64,000 nucleotides of DNA from contig SAKE01000001.1 of the NCBI GenBank assembly GCA_004017275.1, positions 744,001 through 808,000 on the forward strand, read 5' to 3'. Below, piece after piece: positions 1 to 12,799 of this stretch (the first letter of the stretch is position 1; the number at the start of each line of letters is the position of its first letter). Source of the stretch: Mesorhizobium sp. GTDB taxonomy: Bacteria > Pseudomonadota > Alphaproteobacteria > Rhizobiales > Rhizobiaceae. Position numbers and translations under genes: made by a program. The notes beneath the pieces are model-generated. The model saw nothing but the letters and a program-made list of their open reading frames with translations. It was not told where the DNA came from and did no database searches.

Positions 1-1263
1 GATGAAGCCGGCCGCCATCGAGGCGTGGATGGGATTGTTGAAGAGCCGCGGGACCGGTTGGGTACCTTGAAGCATGTCCGAATAGAAAGTGTCCGCCGCC
101 AGGAAGACAAGACTGAGGATCATGAACCAGAGGACGAGCCGCGCCGGCTGCCTGACAAACAGCAAGAGCGCGAAGCCGGTCGTCGCATAGAACAGCGGAA
201 ACATGTAAATGCCTTCGGAGCCACCCAACTGGTGGGTGCCGAAATAGACGATCGCCAGCCGGATGAAGACGTAGAGCGACCAACCCACGCACAAACCGCC
301 GACCCAACCGATCAGCGGTTTGCTGTAGGTCCACAAATCCACCCTCAACCAGCGGATGAATGCTACCAAGGTCAGCGCCAGACCCGCATAGCGATAGGTG
401 TCTGCCTCGCGCCAGACAGCGGAGACCAAAGCGAGAATGGCGAGTGCCGCAAGCAACACAAGCAGGCTGTTGCGCGGCGCATCGTCCCTGGCATAGTCCG
501 GGATTTCCCGCGGCAAAGGGGGCCGCATCAGGACGTGATGCAGGCGGCGCAGCTCGTCCCTGGCTCGCAACGCCCCGGCACTTAGTCGGCTCGACCCGCC
601 AAGCCTTGCGAATTTGTAGCTTCCCGAGGGGCCGGCTATGCCGGAAATCTTGCTGCTGGCGGCGAAGCCAAGCACGTTTTTGCGGACCGAATAGACTTTC
701 AGGCCGGTATCCCAAAAGCGTTCGAGTGCGACGTCCCACGGCATTTTCATTACGGCGAGCGCCGACAACAGCCCCTGCGCGCCCTCCCGCGTCACCAGAT
801 AGGCGGCCGCCGAGCCTTGCGGGCCATGCAGCGCTCGACCGATCTCGTCGCCTTCCGTCGTCTCGACCGCGCGCATGAAGAAGCTCATGCGATGGTTGGT
901 CAGCTTGATGGCATCGAAATCCGGCACCGCCGCGATGATGGCCTCGATGCGCCGTATGGTGTTTTCGCCGAAGAGGACATCATCCTCGACGATCAGGCCA
1001 TAGGCGTCGCCACCCGCGAGGAATGTCTCCAGCGCCTGGATATGGCTGCGGTAACAGGCATATTCGCCGGGCAGAATGTCGCGCCCGCTCAGCTTGCGTG
1101 CGGTTGGAAGATCGATCTCCGCCCAGTCCTCTTTGGCAAGCGCACGGCCGTCGATGGCGGCAATGCGCTGCAGGGTCAGGCCGGCCGCCTCTGCACTGGC
1201 GCACAATTCGCTCCAGCGACCGGACTCGCGATCGAGGTTGATGGCGAAGATAGCAAGGTTCAT
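1..1263 (-). CDS. GT25 glycosyltransferase fused to O-antigen ligase/polymerase-like membrane domain (3' end outside window)
   Basis: From an ATG at 1263 the frame stays open for 421 codons to base 1, so the gene is cut by the window edge. Residues 1-200 look like a family 25 (LPS-type) glycosyltransferase: N-terminal MNLAIFAINLDRE, a GEYACYRSH segment at 66-74 and the acidic IVEDDVLF motif at 91-98, the usual sugar-nucleotide and metal site of this fold. A linker rich in Arg follows (215-262). From residue 265 the chain becomes hydrophobic, with segments near 266-283, 318-341, 352-371 and 377-391, in the manner of an O-antigen ligase or Wzy protein. A cytoplasmic sugar transferase joined to a membrane ligase/polymerase is unusual. 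The donor and product are unknown. The GT25 call is firm; the ligase call rests on hydrophobicity and general look, since the conserved loop lies beyond the edge. Confidence 0.75.
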   Translation of the reverse strand, partial: MNLAIFAINLDRESGRWSELCASAEAAGLTLQRIAAIDGRALAKEDWAEIDLPTARKLSGRDILPGEYACYRSHIQALETFLAGGDAYGLIVEDDVLFGENTIRRIEAIIAAVPDFDAIKLTNHRMSFFMRAVETTEGDEIGRALHGPQGSAAAYLVTREGAQGLLSALAVMKMPWDVALERFWDTGLKVYSVRKNVLGFAASSKISGIAGPSGSYKFARLGGSSRLSAGALRARDELRRLHHVLMRPPLPREIPDYARDDAPRNSLLVLLAALAILALVSAVWREADTYRYAGLALTLVAFIRWLRVDLWTYSKPLIGWVGGLCVGWSLYVFIRLAIVYFGTHQLGGSEGIYMFPLFYATTGFALLLFVRQPARLVLWFMILSLVFLAADTFYSDMLQGTQPVPRLFNNPIHASMAAGFI

Positions 1264-1481
1264 TGAAGTTCCATTTTGGACCACCACCCTTACGGTCGAC
1301 CTATGTATGGAAAGAGGAAGATGTTCAAGGCTACACTGTCCAGATCACGCAAGTAGTGACCCGAATTTGCCGTGATGACGTGGTTATTACGGAAACAGTC
1401 GAATTATCAGCCGATCGGCTTCAGGGAAGATTGCAAAAGATACTTTCTGGTCCTCTGTGCCCCGGAACGGACCCAAATCTT

Positions 1482-1556
1482 TGGCTGGGGCGCCAGGATT
1501 CGAACCTGGGAATGTCGGTACCAAAAACCGATGCCTTACCACTTGGCGACGCCCCA
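1482..1556 (-). tRNA. tRNA-Gln (anticodon TTG)
   Basis: On the minus strand the sequence folds as a cloverleaf. The 7-bp acceptor stem TGGGGCG / CGCCCCA is followed by discriminator G and an encoded CCA (1482-1484). The T arm carries GGTTCGAATCC, and the anticodon arm has CGGT-TTTTGGT-ACCG with anticodon TTG. It is on the same strand as the truncated fusion gene 218 bp downstream. The gene is complete and its arms are intact. Confidence 0.95.
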
Positions 1557-1686
1557 ATTGCCGTCAGAGTCGCTTGTGCGGCGCGTTATTAGCAGAGCAG
1601 CCGAAAAGCACAATCCTTATGAATGACGGTGAGAACGCTCGAATTGGGCCGCAAACGCGGTTGCCGCCAGACGGCATGAGAACAGG

Positions 1687-2031
1687 CTATTCGGACCACG
1701 CCGCCATCTCGTTGCCGGCCGGATCGACGAAGTGGAAGCGGCGGCCGCCGGGGAATGCGAAGATCGGCTTGACGATCATGCCGCCGGCACTTTCGACTGC
1801 GCGCAGCGTTTCCTCCAGATCCCCGCTGTAGAGCACGGGCAACGGCTTGGCGGGCGCTTCGATGGCGTCGGCCTGAAAACCCCCGTCCAGGCCTTCGGCA
1901 AAGGCCGAATAGGTCGGCCCATAATCGGTGAACGACCAGGCAAAGGCAGCACTGTAGAAAGCCTTCAGCCGGTCCAGCGTTCCGCCGGTCGCGGGCATTT
2001 CCAGATAGTCGAGTTTTCCGGGCGGTTTCAT
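1687..2031 (-). CDS. VOC family protein (glyoxalase/bleomycin-resistance fold)
   Basis: A 114-residue protein starting MKPPGKLDYLEMPA. It has the features of a single-module vicinal oxygen chelate protein: an early L-x-x-F-Y segment (RLKAFYSAAFAW), a central hydrophobic strand (PLPVLYSGDLEETLRAVESAGG) and the C-terminal RFHFVDPAGNEMAAW strand. The last of these carries the Glu that often helps bind metal in this fold. VOC proteins include lyases, dioxygenases and antibiotic-binding proteins, and nothing here says which. It is divergent from ppdK with 224 bp between them, so the two promoters probably lie in 2032-2255. Confidence 0.8.
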   Translation of the reverse strand: MKPPGKLDYLEMPATGGTLDRLKAFYSAAFAWSFTDYGPTYSAFAEGLDGGFQADAIEAPAKPLPVLYSGDLEETLRAVESAGGMIVKPIFAFPGGRRFHFVDPAGNEMAAWSE

Positions 2032-2255
2032 GGCGCACCTGTTTGTTCACTGTATGTTCTACAACAAAAGCCCCGGAATGGCAAGTCATTTTGCCGCATC
2101 TTCGGACACGGCTTTTGCTTAATCGATTGTAGAAGCCGGACCGCTTTGCCGGCGCTTGCCTTTCGCACTGCAGCATCCTATCGCTCCAGGGGTCGGACAC
2201 GGCGGAATTTTCGTTTCGCCAATCTTTCCAATCTCCTGCAACCGGAGAGCGATGC

Positions 2256-4934
<2,679 letters not shown>

Positions 4935-5056
4935 GATCAGCCGGGCAAGGCTTACCGTTTTGTAAGGCAAGTCACGCGAACGCGCTGCCGCGATCGCGTA
5001 ATTTCGACATTGTTTGCGCCCAGTTTGTGGCGTCCCACCAATTGTCCCGGAAACAG

Positions 5057-6160
5057 ATGTTGCAGACTTCACCCGCACCGTTCCGATCTATTCTGGTCAT
5101 CCAAACGAAGTTCATTGGAGACCTCGTCCTCGCCTCCGCACTTGCTGAGAACCTGCGGCTCGAATTTCCAGGCGCCAAGCTTGTGTTTCTATGCGAGGCT
5201 CGCTTCGAGAGCTTCTTGATCTCACACGGCATCGCTTCCGAAGTGGTCACGTTCAGGCGTGCCCGCACGCAGGGCACCACCCTGGAACGTGGGAAAGAGC
5301 TTTACGCCACGATACGGGCGTTGCGCCGCTACCGCTTTGACCTGACGATCGACATCACCGATTCAAAGACGTCGCGCATCATCTCCCGGTTCGTCAACGC
5401 ACCGACCCGCGTCGGCTACAATCCCACCGAGAGGCCGTTGCGTTTGCTGGAGCGGCAGCCCGCCAACGTCTTTGCCAGGCCGTTTGGCTTTGATGGCCAG
5501 CATTTTCTGTACCGCTACCTCTCGCCGCTCGAGGCGCTCGGCGTCGAACCCCGCACCATGATCCCGAGCATCCAACCGCTGCCGATGGAGACGGCAGAGG
5601 CACTGGCGCTGCTGGACAAGCACCATCTGCGGCCGAACGCCTTCATCGCCGTGCATGCGGGTGCAAGCTTCGAAGGGCGACGTTGGCAGCCGGAGCGGTT
5701 TGCCGCGGCGATCGCCGAGATTGCGGGGGAAACCGGCCTGGACGTCGTCCTGGTGGGCGGCCCGGACGAGCGGGAGATTGCCGAACGCATCGTCGCCAGG
5801 ACCGCGCCGTCGGTTGTCGATCTCGTGGGAGCCATGTCGCTGGAAAGGCTGCTGGCGGTGCTGAAACAGGCCCGGCTGTTTCTCGGCAACGAGAGCGGCC
5901 CGATGCACATGGCCGCAGCCACCGGAACCCCGGTTGTCGGGCTGTTCGGTCTGACGGATCCGTCGCGCTGGGGTCCCGTCGGCGTTCCCAGCATCTCGCT
6001 CCAGCCGCCGATGCCTTGCGCCTGCATGGCCAAGGATGTCTGCCGCGCGCCGGATCCCAGCAGGGCTTGCTGCGTCTGGGGCTTGGAGGTCAAGCCTGTG
6101 GTCGATGCGGTGCGCGAGGTTCTTTCGCGCACCGAAATGAGGCTGGACCGCGCCATCTGA
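5057..6160 (+). CDS. Glycosyltransferase family 9 (ADP-heptose:LPS heptosyltransferase type)
   Basis: A 367-residue protein. The frame is open further upstream into ppdK, but the ATG at 5057 gives MLQTSPAPFRSILVIQTKFIGD, the expected GT9 start with the first beta strand and the (K/T)-x-x-G-D loop. The C-terminal nucleotide-binding half has HAGASFEGRRWQPERFA and LGNESGPMHMAAATGTPVVGLFG, which contains the GPMH motif typical of WaaC/WaaF/RfaQ proteins. It probably adds a heptose or another sugar to the lipopolysaccharide core on the cytoplasmic face. The acceptor cannot be told from sequence. It is alone, 122 bp after ppdK, with no other core gene beside it. A Cys-rich tail (CACMAKDVCRAPDPSRACC) near residues 317-335 could hold a metal. 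Confidence 0.85.
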   Translation: MLQTSPAPFRSILVIQTKFIGDLVLASALAENLRLEFPGAKLVFLCEARFESFLISHGIASEVVTFRRARTQGTTLERGKELYATIRALRRYRFDLTIDITDSKTSRIISRFVNAPTRVGYNPTERPLRLLERQPANVFARPFGFDGQHFLYRYLSPLEALGVEPRTMIPSIQPLPMETAEALALLDKHHLRPNAFIAVHAGASFEGRRWQPERFAAAIAEIAGETGLDVVLVGGPDEREIAERIVARTAPSVVDLVGAMSLERLLAVLKQARLFLGNESGPMHMAAATGTPVVGLFGLTDPSRWGPVGVPSISLQPPMPCACMAKDVCRAPDPSRACCVWGLEVKPVVDAVREVLSRTEMRLDRAI

Positions 6161-6322
6161 GGTCATACGCCGCGCGGACAGCCAATACTGCCGGAATGGC
6201 CTGTTCACCGCACGAACAGTCAAATTGTCGCGCTGGGCGCTTTTCTGCTATGCACCGTCCCGATTTCCGCCTTCATGCGGGTCTTGATGCCGGCTTGAAA
6301 TGACCGGTCAGGAATTCGGTTG

Positions 6323-7063
6323 ATGCGCCTGCTGCACAAAAATCTCTGCATGATCGCCATGTCGTTGGCGATGGTCTCCGTCGGCCACGCTGCGCCGCTA
6401 GTCGAACCGACTCTGCACATCAGACCCGACACAAGCGGAGCCGGCCGCGTGGCGCTCACGCTCGACGCGTGCGGTGGACAGACGGACAACCGGATCCTTT
6501 CGGCGCTGGTGGAAAACAAGATCCCCGCCACCATTTTCGTGACCGGCATCTGGCTGAAGCGAAACGCAGCCGCGGTCGAGATCATGCGGGCGCATCCCGA
6601 CCTGTTCGAGCTGGAAAATCACGGCGGCCACCATATCCCAGCGGTCGATACGCCGCAGAAGATCTACGGCATTCGCAGCGCCGGCAGCCCGGACGCGGTG
6701 CTGGCCGAGGTCGAGTCGGGAGCCGCCGCTCTTGCCGGGACCGGAGAGCCTGCGCCGAAATGGTTTCGTGGCGCAACCGCCGAATACAGCCCGTCGGCAA
6801 TCGCCATGATCCGCAAGCTGGGCTTCAAGATCGCGGGGTTCTCGATCAACGGCGACGGTGGCTCATTGCTTGGCGCCAAGGAAACCGCACGGCGCATCGC
6901 GGCGGCCAAGGACGGTGACGTGATTATCTCGCACATCAACCAGCCGACGCACGCAGCCGGCGAAGGCGTGGTACAGGGCCTGCTGGCGCTCAAGGCCAAG
7001 GGCCTGACCTTTGTGCGGCTCGACGATGCCGATGACATCGGCAGTCATGGCACCACTGACTAG
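6323..7063 (+). CDS. Exported polysaccharide deacetylase (NodB homology domain)
   Basis: A 246-residue protein starting MRLLHKNLCMIAMSLAMVSVGHAAP, a signal peptide with likely cleavage after HAA. An in-frame TTG one codon earlier is possible, but the ATG at 6323 is better. The catalytic domain starts at VALTLDACGG, the position where classical NodB enzymes have TFDDGP. A TxDACGG version is known in a proteobacterial branch of the family. The metal-ligand segment is ENHGGHHIP, with two His four apart, and a later strand is FRGATAEYSP. It would remove an acetyl group from an amino sugar or O-acetylated glycan in the periplasm. The substrate is unknown. It has no operon partner: it follows the GT9 gene by 162 bp and is convergent with the DUF427 gene. 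Confidence 0.8.
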   Translation: MRLLHKNLCMIAMSLAMVSVGHAAPLVEPTLHIRPDTSGAGRVALTLDACGGQTDNRILSALVENKIPATIFVTGIWLKRNAAAVEIMRAHPDLFELENHGGHHIPAVDTPQKIYGIRSAGSPDAVLAEVESGAAALAGTGEPAPKWFRGATAEYSPSAIAMIRKLGFKIAGFSINGDGGSLLGAKETARRIAAAKDGDVIISHINQPTHAAGEGVVQGLLALKAKGLTFVRLDDADDIGSHGTTD

Positions 7064-7075
7064 GTATATCGATAT

Positions 7076-7465
7076 TCAGCCAGGCGTGGCTTCGATCGTG
7101 ACCTTGCTGGCGTAGAATGCGCCGTGATCGCGGATTTCAGCCATTTCGTCAAAAGGCTGCTTGTAGGCCCACATGGCATTCTGGCCGATCTCGCCGGCAG
7201 GCAGCACGCTCCAGTAACTTGCATCGCCTTTGTAGGGACAATGGGTCGAGTGGTCGGTGCTTTCGAGCCTGCCGAAATCGATGTCTGTGAACGGAATGTA
7301 GAAGGCCGCGGGGTAGGGGGCCTCGCTCAGCACCTTGGCGTTCGCCGATGAAGCGATAACCGTGTCTCCGGCGCGTACGGTGACGATGCCGGCATAGGGC
7401 TCGATGGTGATGACCTTGTCGGGATTGCGTTGAAAACCGGGTGCGGGGTTGGCGATCTGATCCAT
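7076..7465 (-). CDS. DUF427 domain protein
   Basis: A 129-residue protein starting MDQIANPAPGFQRNPDKVI. The start at 7465 was chosen because codons further upstream give a sequence with no family character. It matches the small beta-rich DUF427 family: an early strand (TIEPYAGIVTVRAGDTVIASSANAKVL), then YPAAFYIPFTDIDFGRLE, the CPYKGDASYWSVL segment and a C-terminal FYASKVTIEA strand. The molecular function of DUF427 is not established. Its stop is 12 bp from that of the deacetylase gene, with which it converges. Confidence 0.8.
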   Translation of the reverse strand: MDQIANPAPGFQRNPDKVITIEPYAGIVTVRAGDTVIASSANAKVLSEAPYPAAFYIPFTDIDFGRLESTDHSTHCPYKGDASYWSVLPAGEIGQNAMWAYKQPFDEMAEIRDHGAFYASKVTIEATPG

Positions 7466-7582
7466 GCGGGGGCTCCTTGCGTCGACTTTCAGATGTGTCG
7501 CGCAAGCGCGGTGTTCAAGACCCGCTGTCGCCATGCAGGCCAGCGATGACGGATCACGCCTCCGAAGACAGTTCGCCAGCGG

Positions 7583-7939
7583 TCAGGCAGCGGCCTTGAA
7601 CACGTCCATGAGACCGGCATAGGCAGCAGCGATACCGGCGACCGGATTGCTGCTTCTCGACACGGTTTCGACTTTCAAGGAACCACCGCCGGTCGGCAAG
7701 GTGAGCAGCAGGAACTGGCGGTTTCCGCCGTCGCCGACTGACGCGGCCGCGACGTGCTGGTTCTCGCCCTGATTCTGGACGCACATCTTGAACAGCAGCG
7801 TGCCGCCGACCGCTTCCAGCGCGCCGCCGACAACTTCAACAAATTCATCTTCGGAAACAGTCTTCGTATCCGGCACCAGATCGGCCAGACTTTCGGCAAG
7901 CGTACTCTCGAGTGCCTTGTCGTCGAGCTGCGCGTCCAT
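7583..7939 (-). CDS. Hypothetical protein, 118 aa
   Basis: I do not recognise this protein. It starts MDAQLDDKALESTLAESLADL, an acidic helical stretch. A Gly-rich turn (VEVVGGALEAVGG) is followed by beta strands (TLLFKMCVQNQ, RQFLLLTLPTGGG), and it ends in a helix (AGIAAAYAGLMDVFKAAA). There is no signal peptide or membrane segment. The ATG is followed by codon use like that of its neighbours, and AAAGAGG lies about 5 bases before it (7945-7951), which supports a real gene. It is divergent from the acyl-CoA synthetase at 8119 and may share a promoter region with it. Confidence 0.55.
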   Translation of the reverse strand: MDAQLDDKALESTLAESLADLVPDTKTVSEDEFVEVVGGALEAVGGTLLFKMCVQNQGENQHVAAASVGDGGNRQFLLLTLPTGGGSLKVETVSRSSNPVAGIAAAYAGLMDVFKAAA

Positions 7940-8118
7940 GCGAACCTCTTTCAGTCGCCAATCGCCCTTGCCCGTTAACGAAACTTAACGCCGACGATGG
8001 CCGGATTGTGGCGGTTTTCCACCAATGCGGCGCTGAGTGGTGCTGACGGCTGGACAATCCGCCGGTTCGCTCCACAATGGCACAAAAAGTACAACGCAAA
8101 AGCGTGAGGGAGGATGGA

Positions 8119-9747
<1,629 letters not shown>

Positions 9748-9790
9748 CGGGATGGTGCATGTTTCGGCTTCATGCCATCGCAAAAGGCAC

Positions 9791-9918
9791 TAGAGCAATT
9801 CCAGGAAAAGTGTGAAACGGTTTTCCTGGGAAAAGCACATAGCGCTTTCCCTTGGGAATTGCGTCGAAACAAAGAGTTAGAGCGGTTCGCCGTTTCCGTG
9901 AAACGGTGAATTGCTCTA
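9791..9918. repeat. Palindromic modular intergenic repeat, full copy (128 bp)
   Basis: The element is bounded by perfect 10-bp inverted ends, TAGAGCAATT at 9791-9800 and AATTGCTCTA at 9909-9918. The left module (to about 9864) is nearly the same as the element at 45046-45114. The right module contains the hairpin CCGTTTC-CGT-GAAACGG at 9890-9906. Such mosaic palindromes occur in many copies in rhizobial genomes (RIME-like). It lies between the acyl-CoA synthetase and the DUF1499 gene and may form a stable RNA hairpin at the end of the first transcript. Confidence 0.8.
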
Positions 9919-9952
9919 AGTGTCCGTTCGGGTTGGGGCAGCGCAGAAAACG

Positions 9953-10738
9953 ATGGTTAGTATTCCAGAGCGGCAAACGTCGAGGGCGGCCGGCTGGTCG
10001 CGGCGCACCGGAGCCTTTTCGGCGGTGCTGCTGCTGACCGTCTTTGTCGGCCATCGCTTCGATTTCGTCGAGACACCTGTCTTCCTGTGGGTGCTGGGCA
10101 TCGTCGCGCTGCTGGCGGCTATGGCGCTGTTGTTTGCCGGCTTCGCCTTTTCGCGGCTGTGGAATTTCGGCGACCGTGGCGGTCGCGACCTGACGGTCGG
10201 CGCCCTCCTGGCGCTGCTGGTGCTCGCACCCTTTGGCGTTGCCGTCTACTGGGCGACAATCTATCCGCCGCTCCGGGACATCTCGACGGATTTCGACGAG
10301 CCGCCGGCGCTCGATGTGAGCGACCGGACGAAGGACATGAACGTGCTCTCCCCATCGACGCCGGGTGAACAGCGACTGCAGACCGATAGCTATCCGCTGG
10401 TCAGCGCGCGCAGCTACGACCTGCCGTTCGAGACTGTCGTCAATGCCGTCGAAACCGTGCTCGACCGGCGCGATTGGGATCTTACCGAACCCTATCCCGA
10501 CCTCAACGGGCAAAGCGAGGTGACCATCACCGCGCTGGCCAAGGGGTTCGTGATCGGTCTTCCGGCCGATGTGGCGATTCGCGTGACCGACGACGGCGAC
10601 ACGATCATCGTCGACATGCGGTCGGCGTCTCGTTACGGCCGCTACGACCTCGGCGACAACGCCGCGCGTATCGTCGACTTCCTGGCCGAGCTCGACCAGG
10701 AAGTCGCCGGTCAGGTGGGTGCTGCTCCGGCCGAGTGA
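9953..10738 (+). CDS. DUF1499 domain membrane protein
   Basis: A 261-residue protein. The ATG at 9953 is preferred; a GTG at 9920 in the same frame adds 11 residues but sits directly against the repeat. Hydrophobic segments lie at about residues 20-38, 47-68 and 82-101. A 150-residue soluble domain follows, with the DUF1499 character: YPPLRDISTDFDEPP, SYDLPFETVVNAVETVLDRRDWD and IRVTDDGDTIIVDMRSASRYGRYDLGDNAARI. The last segment (R-S-x-S-R-x-G-x-x-D-x-G-x-N) is the family hallmark. The function of DUF1499 is unknown. No partner is obvious from the neighbours. Confidence 0.8.
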   Translation: MVSIPERQTSRAAGWSRRTGAFSAVLLLTVFVGHRFDFVETPVFLWVLGIVALLAAMALLFAGFAFSRLWNFGDRGGRDLTVGALLALLVLAPFGVAVYWATIYPPLRDISTDFDEPPALDVSDRTKDMNVLSPSTPGEQRLQTDSYPLVSARSYDLPFETVVNAVETVLDRRDWDLTEPYPDLNGQSEVTITALAKGFVIGLPADVAIRVTDDGDTIIVDMRSASRYGRYDLGDNAARIVDFLAELDQEVAGQVGAAPAE

Positions 10739-10764
10739 GCCAGCCATTCGCTTGGCGCCGCAGG

Positions 10765-11172
10765 CTATTCAGCCGGGTCGAATCTGCCTTGTAGCAAGAT
10801 CGTCGCGACCGGCCCAAGCGGATTGGCGATCCGGCTCTCCAGCACCTTGATGAGCTTATGCCCGACGTCTGCCATGTCCACGGAATGAACGCCGACCTTC
10901 ACCGGCAGAAAGCGCGCCAGACGCGTGTTGTCGCGGGTGACGATGTGGACGTCGCGGCCCGGCTCAAGGCCCCGCCGGCCGACCGCGTGCAACGCTCCCA
11001 GAAGGCCCCGTTCATTGGCGCAGGCCAGGCCCGTCGGCGGCTCTGATGACGCCAGCCGCCGCACGACTTCCGGCGGGTCCGGAATGCTCCTGTCAGGGCT
11101 TGAAGTCGCCTCAACCGGCAGAGCGTTCCAGCCGTTTCTGATGCATGAGGTATAGATTGAAGTCGTGGCCAA
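10765..11172 (-). pseudogene. C-terminal remnant of a LacI-family regulator
   Basis: About 100 codons read as the C-terminal subdomain of a LacI-type repressor: PPEVVRRLASSEPPTGLACANERGLLGAL, then GLEPGRDVHIVTRDNT and the HSVDMADVGHKLIKVL helix, ending RFDPAE. The N-terminal helix-turn-helix and most of the ligand domain are missing. The sequence before PPEVVRR does not fit the family, and the adjoining MBL-fold gene ends only 4 bases upstream. I read it as a decayed gene. A short free-standing protein from the ATG at 11172 cannot be excluded. Confidence 0.6.
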
Positions 11173-11175
11173 GTC

Positions 11176-12084
11176 TTAGCCAGCCGGCGTGAAAATGCCG
11201 TCAATGGCCGGTGCTGCGTCTGTCGTGACCAGACCGCGCGCCACCAGATCTTCCAGATGGGCAAGCACCGACAATCCGGCGGCGCCATGCAGCCGTGGGT
11301 CGGTATCCCTGTAGATCGCCTTGACCATGTTCTCGATTGTGCGGTCGCCCCCTCTGACCCGCTCCAGAATGGCGCGCTCGCGCATTTTGCGATGCGCCTT
11401 CAATCCGCGCATGAAGCTGCGCGGCGCCGTCACCGGCCCGCCATGTCCCGGCAACAGCAAGCGGTCCCCGCGGTCGATCAGCCGGTCCAGCGAGGCCATA
11501 TAATCGGCCATCGCTCCATCCGGCGGGGCGACGATGGAGGTTGCCCAGGCCATGACATGATCGGCCGAAAACAGGATGCCGGTTCCCTCCAGCGCGAATG
11601 CCGCGTGGTTGGCGGTGTGACCGGGGGTCAGAACCGTCCTGATAGACCAGCCGTCGCCATCGACCACCTCGCCGTCGGGCAGCGCGATGTCGGGGACGAA
11701 AGCCATGTCGGCGCTGGCGTCGAGCGCATTGGTCTCGCCGATATGCAGGGGTCTCGCGGAGCGGTGCGGCCCTTCTGCCAGTACAGCCGCGCCGGTGCGC
11801 TCCTTCAGCCGGGCCGCAAGCGGGGAGTGGTCGCGATGCGTGTGGCTGACGAAGATATGGCTGACCGGCCGGCCCGCGATCACATCCATCAGGGTCTGCA
11901 GATGCGTCTCGTCATCAGGCCCTGGATCGATCACCGCCAGCGTATCTCGGCCAATTATGTAGCTGTTGGTGCCGTGAAAGGTGAAGGGGCTTGGATTGCG
12001 GGCCGTGATGCGCTGGACATCAGGCGCGACACTTACCCCCTGGCCATAGAGGGGGTCGAAGCCGGTATCGAATTTGAGTGCCAT
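11176..12084 (-). CDS. MBL-fold metallo-hydrolase
   Basis: A 302-residue protein starting MALKFDTGFDPLYGQGVSVAPDVQ at 12084; upstream in-frame codons lack family character. The metal site is the HxHxDH motif in VSHTHRDHSP, followed by VLTPGHTANH, FSADHVMAW and LLPGHGGPV, the further His/Asp ligands of a two-metal beta-lactamase-fold enzyme. A C-terminal winged-helix segment (LSVLAHLEDLVARGLVTTD) is like the extra domain of LACTB2-type proteins. It is probably a hydrolase of thioesters, lactones or RNA; the substrate is unknown. It diverges from bioY with 124 bp between start codons. Confidence 0.85.
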   Translation of the reverse strand: MALKFDTGFDPLYGQGVSVAPDVQRITARNPSPFTFHGTNSYIIGRDTLAVIDPGPDDETHLQTLMDVIAGRPVSHIFVSHTHRDHSPLAARLKERTGAAVLAEGPHRSARPLHIGETNALDASADMAFVPDIALPDGEVVDGDGWSIRTVLTPGHTANHAAFALEGTGILFSADHVMAWATSIVAPPDGAMADYMASLDRLIDRGDRLLLPGHGGPVTAPRSFMRGLKAHRKMRERAILERVRGGDRTIENMVKAIYRDTDPRLHGAAGLSVLAHLEDLVARGLVTTDAAPAIDGIFTPAG

Positions 12085-12208
12085 GGCGGATACATCGGTG
12101 CCTTGTTTCAGGAAACGGCAAAACCGATTGCCGCATAACACGCAAGCCAATATAGGAGAACGTGAGGCCGCGAACATCTGATAGCGGCAATCGGATTGGG
12201 GAAATACG

Positions 12209-12799
12209 ATGGCAATTGCAACTACGATGCGTCCGCTTGTTTCTCTGGCTCTGCCGCAAAATGGCGCGGCGCGGCTGGCAACGCAGCTTTTCCTGGCGAT
12301 CGCCGGAACGCTGGTGCTGACCCTGTCGGCCAAAACCAAGGTGATGCTCGGGCCGGTCGACATTTCGATGCAGACGCTGGCCGTCATGCTGATCGCCGCC
12401 GCCTTCGGCATGCGTCTCGGCGTCGCCACCCTGCTGCTCTACATGGCGGAAGGCGCCATGGGCTTCCCCGTCTTCCAGAGCACCCCTGAAAAGGGTCTCG
12501 GCATTGCCTACATGCTCGGCTCGACCGGCGGTTATCTCGCCGGCTTCGTGGTCATGGCGGCAATTGTTGGCTGGGCCGCCGATCGCGGCTGGGACCGCCA
12601 TCCGATCAAGCTTTTCAATGCCATGCTGGTTGCCGAAATCGTCATGATGGCGATGGGCTTCGCCTGGCTTGCGGCGCTGATCGGCCCGGAAAAGTCGTGG
12701 CAGTTCGGCGTCGTGCCTTTCATCGTCGGCGACCTGATCAAGGTGGCCCTCGCGGCAAGCCTGGTGCCGGCAGTTTGGACGCTGCTGAAGCGCGGCTGA
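12209..12799 (+). CDS. bioY: Biotin transporter BioY
   Basis: A 196-residue integral membrane protein starting MAIATTMRPLVSL. Its six hydrophobic segments and the motifs KVMLGPVDISMQTLAVMLIAA, LLYMAEGAMGFPVF and GSTGGYLAGFVVMA are those of the S component BioY, which binds biotin in the membrane. No bioM/bioN genes are next to it, so it is either a solitary transporter or uses a shared ECF module elsewhere. I looked upstream for a BioR-type TTATCTATAA box and did not see one. Confidence 0.92.
   Translation: MAIATTMRPLVSLALPQNGAARLATQLFLAIAGTLVLTLSAKTKVMLGPVDISMQTLAVMLIAAAFGMRLGVATLLLYMAEGAMGFPVFQSTPEKGLGIAYMLGSTGGYLAGFVVMAAIVGWAADRGWDRHPIKLFNAMLVAEIVMMAMGFAWLAALIGPEKSWQFGVVPFIVGDLIKVALAASLVPAVWTLLKRG

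Noticed and set aside
1482..1556. tRNA-Gln as an integration site of a genomic island containing the fusion gene
   Set aside because: No integrase and no second copy of the tRNA 3' end is visible in the window.
4935..4990. Terminator hairpin after ppdK (CTTAC ... GTAAG)
   Set aside because: The stem is only five base pairs and no T run follows, so I do not call it.
12085..12208. BioR-type operator upstream of bioY
   Set aside because: I looked for a TTATCTATAA-like box and found none.
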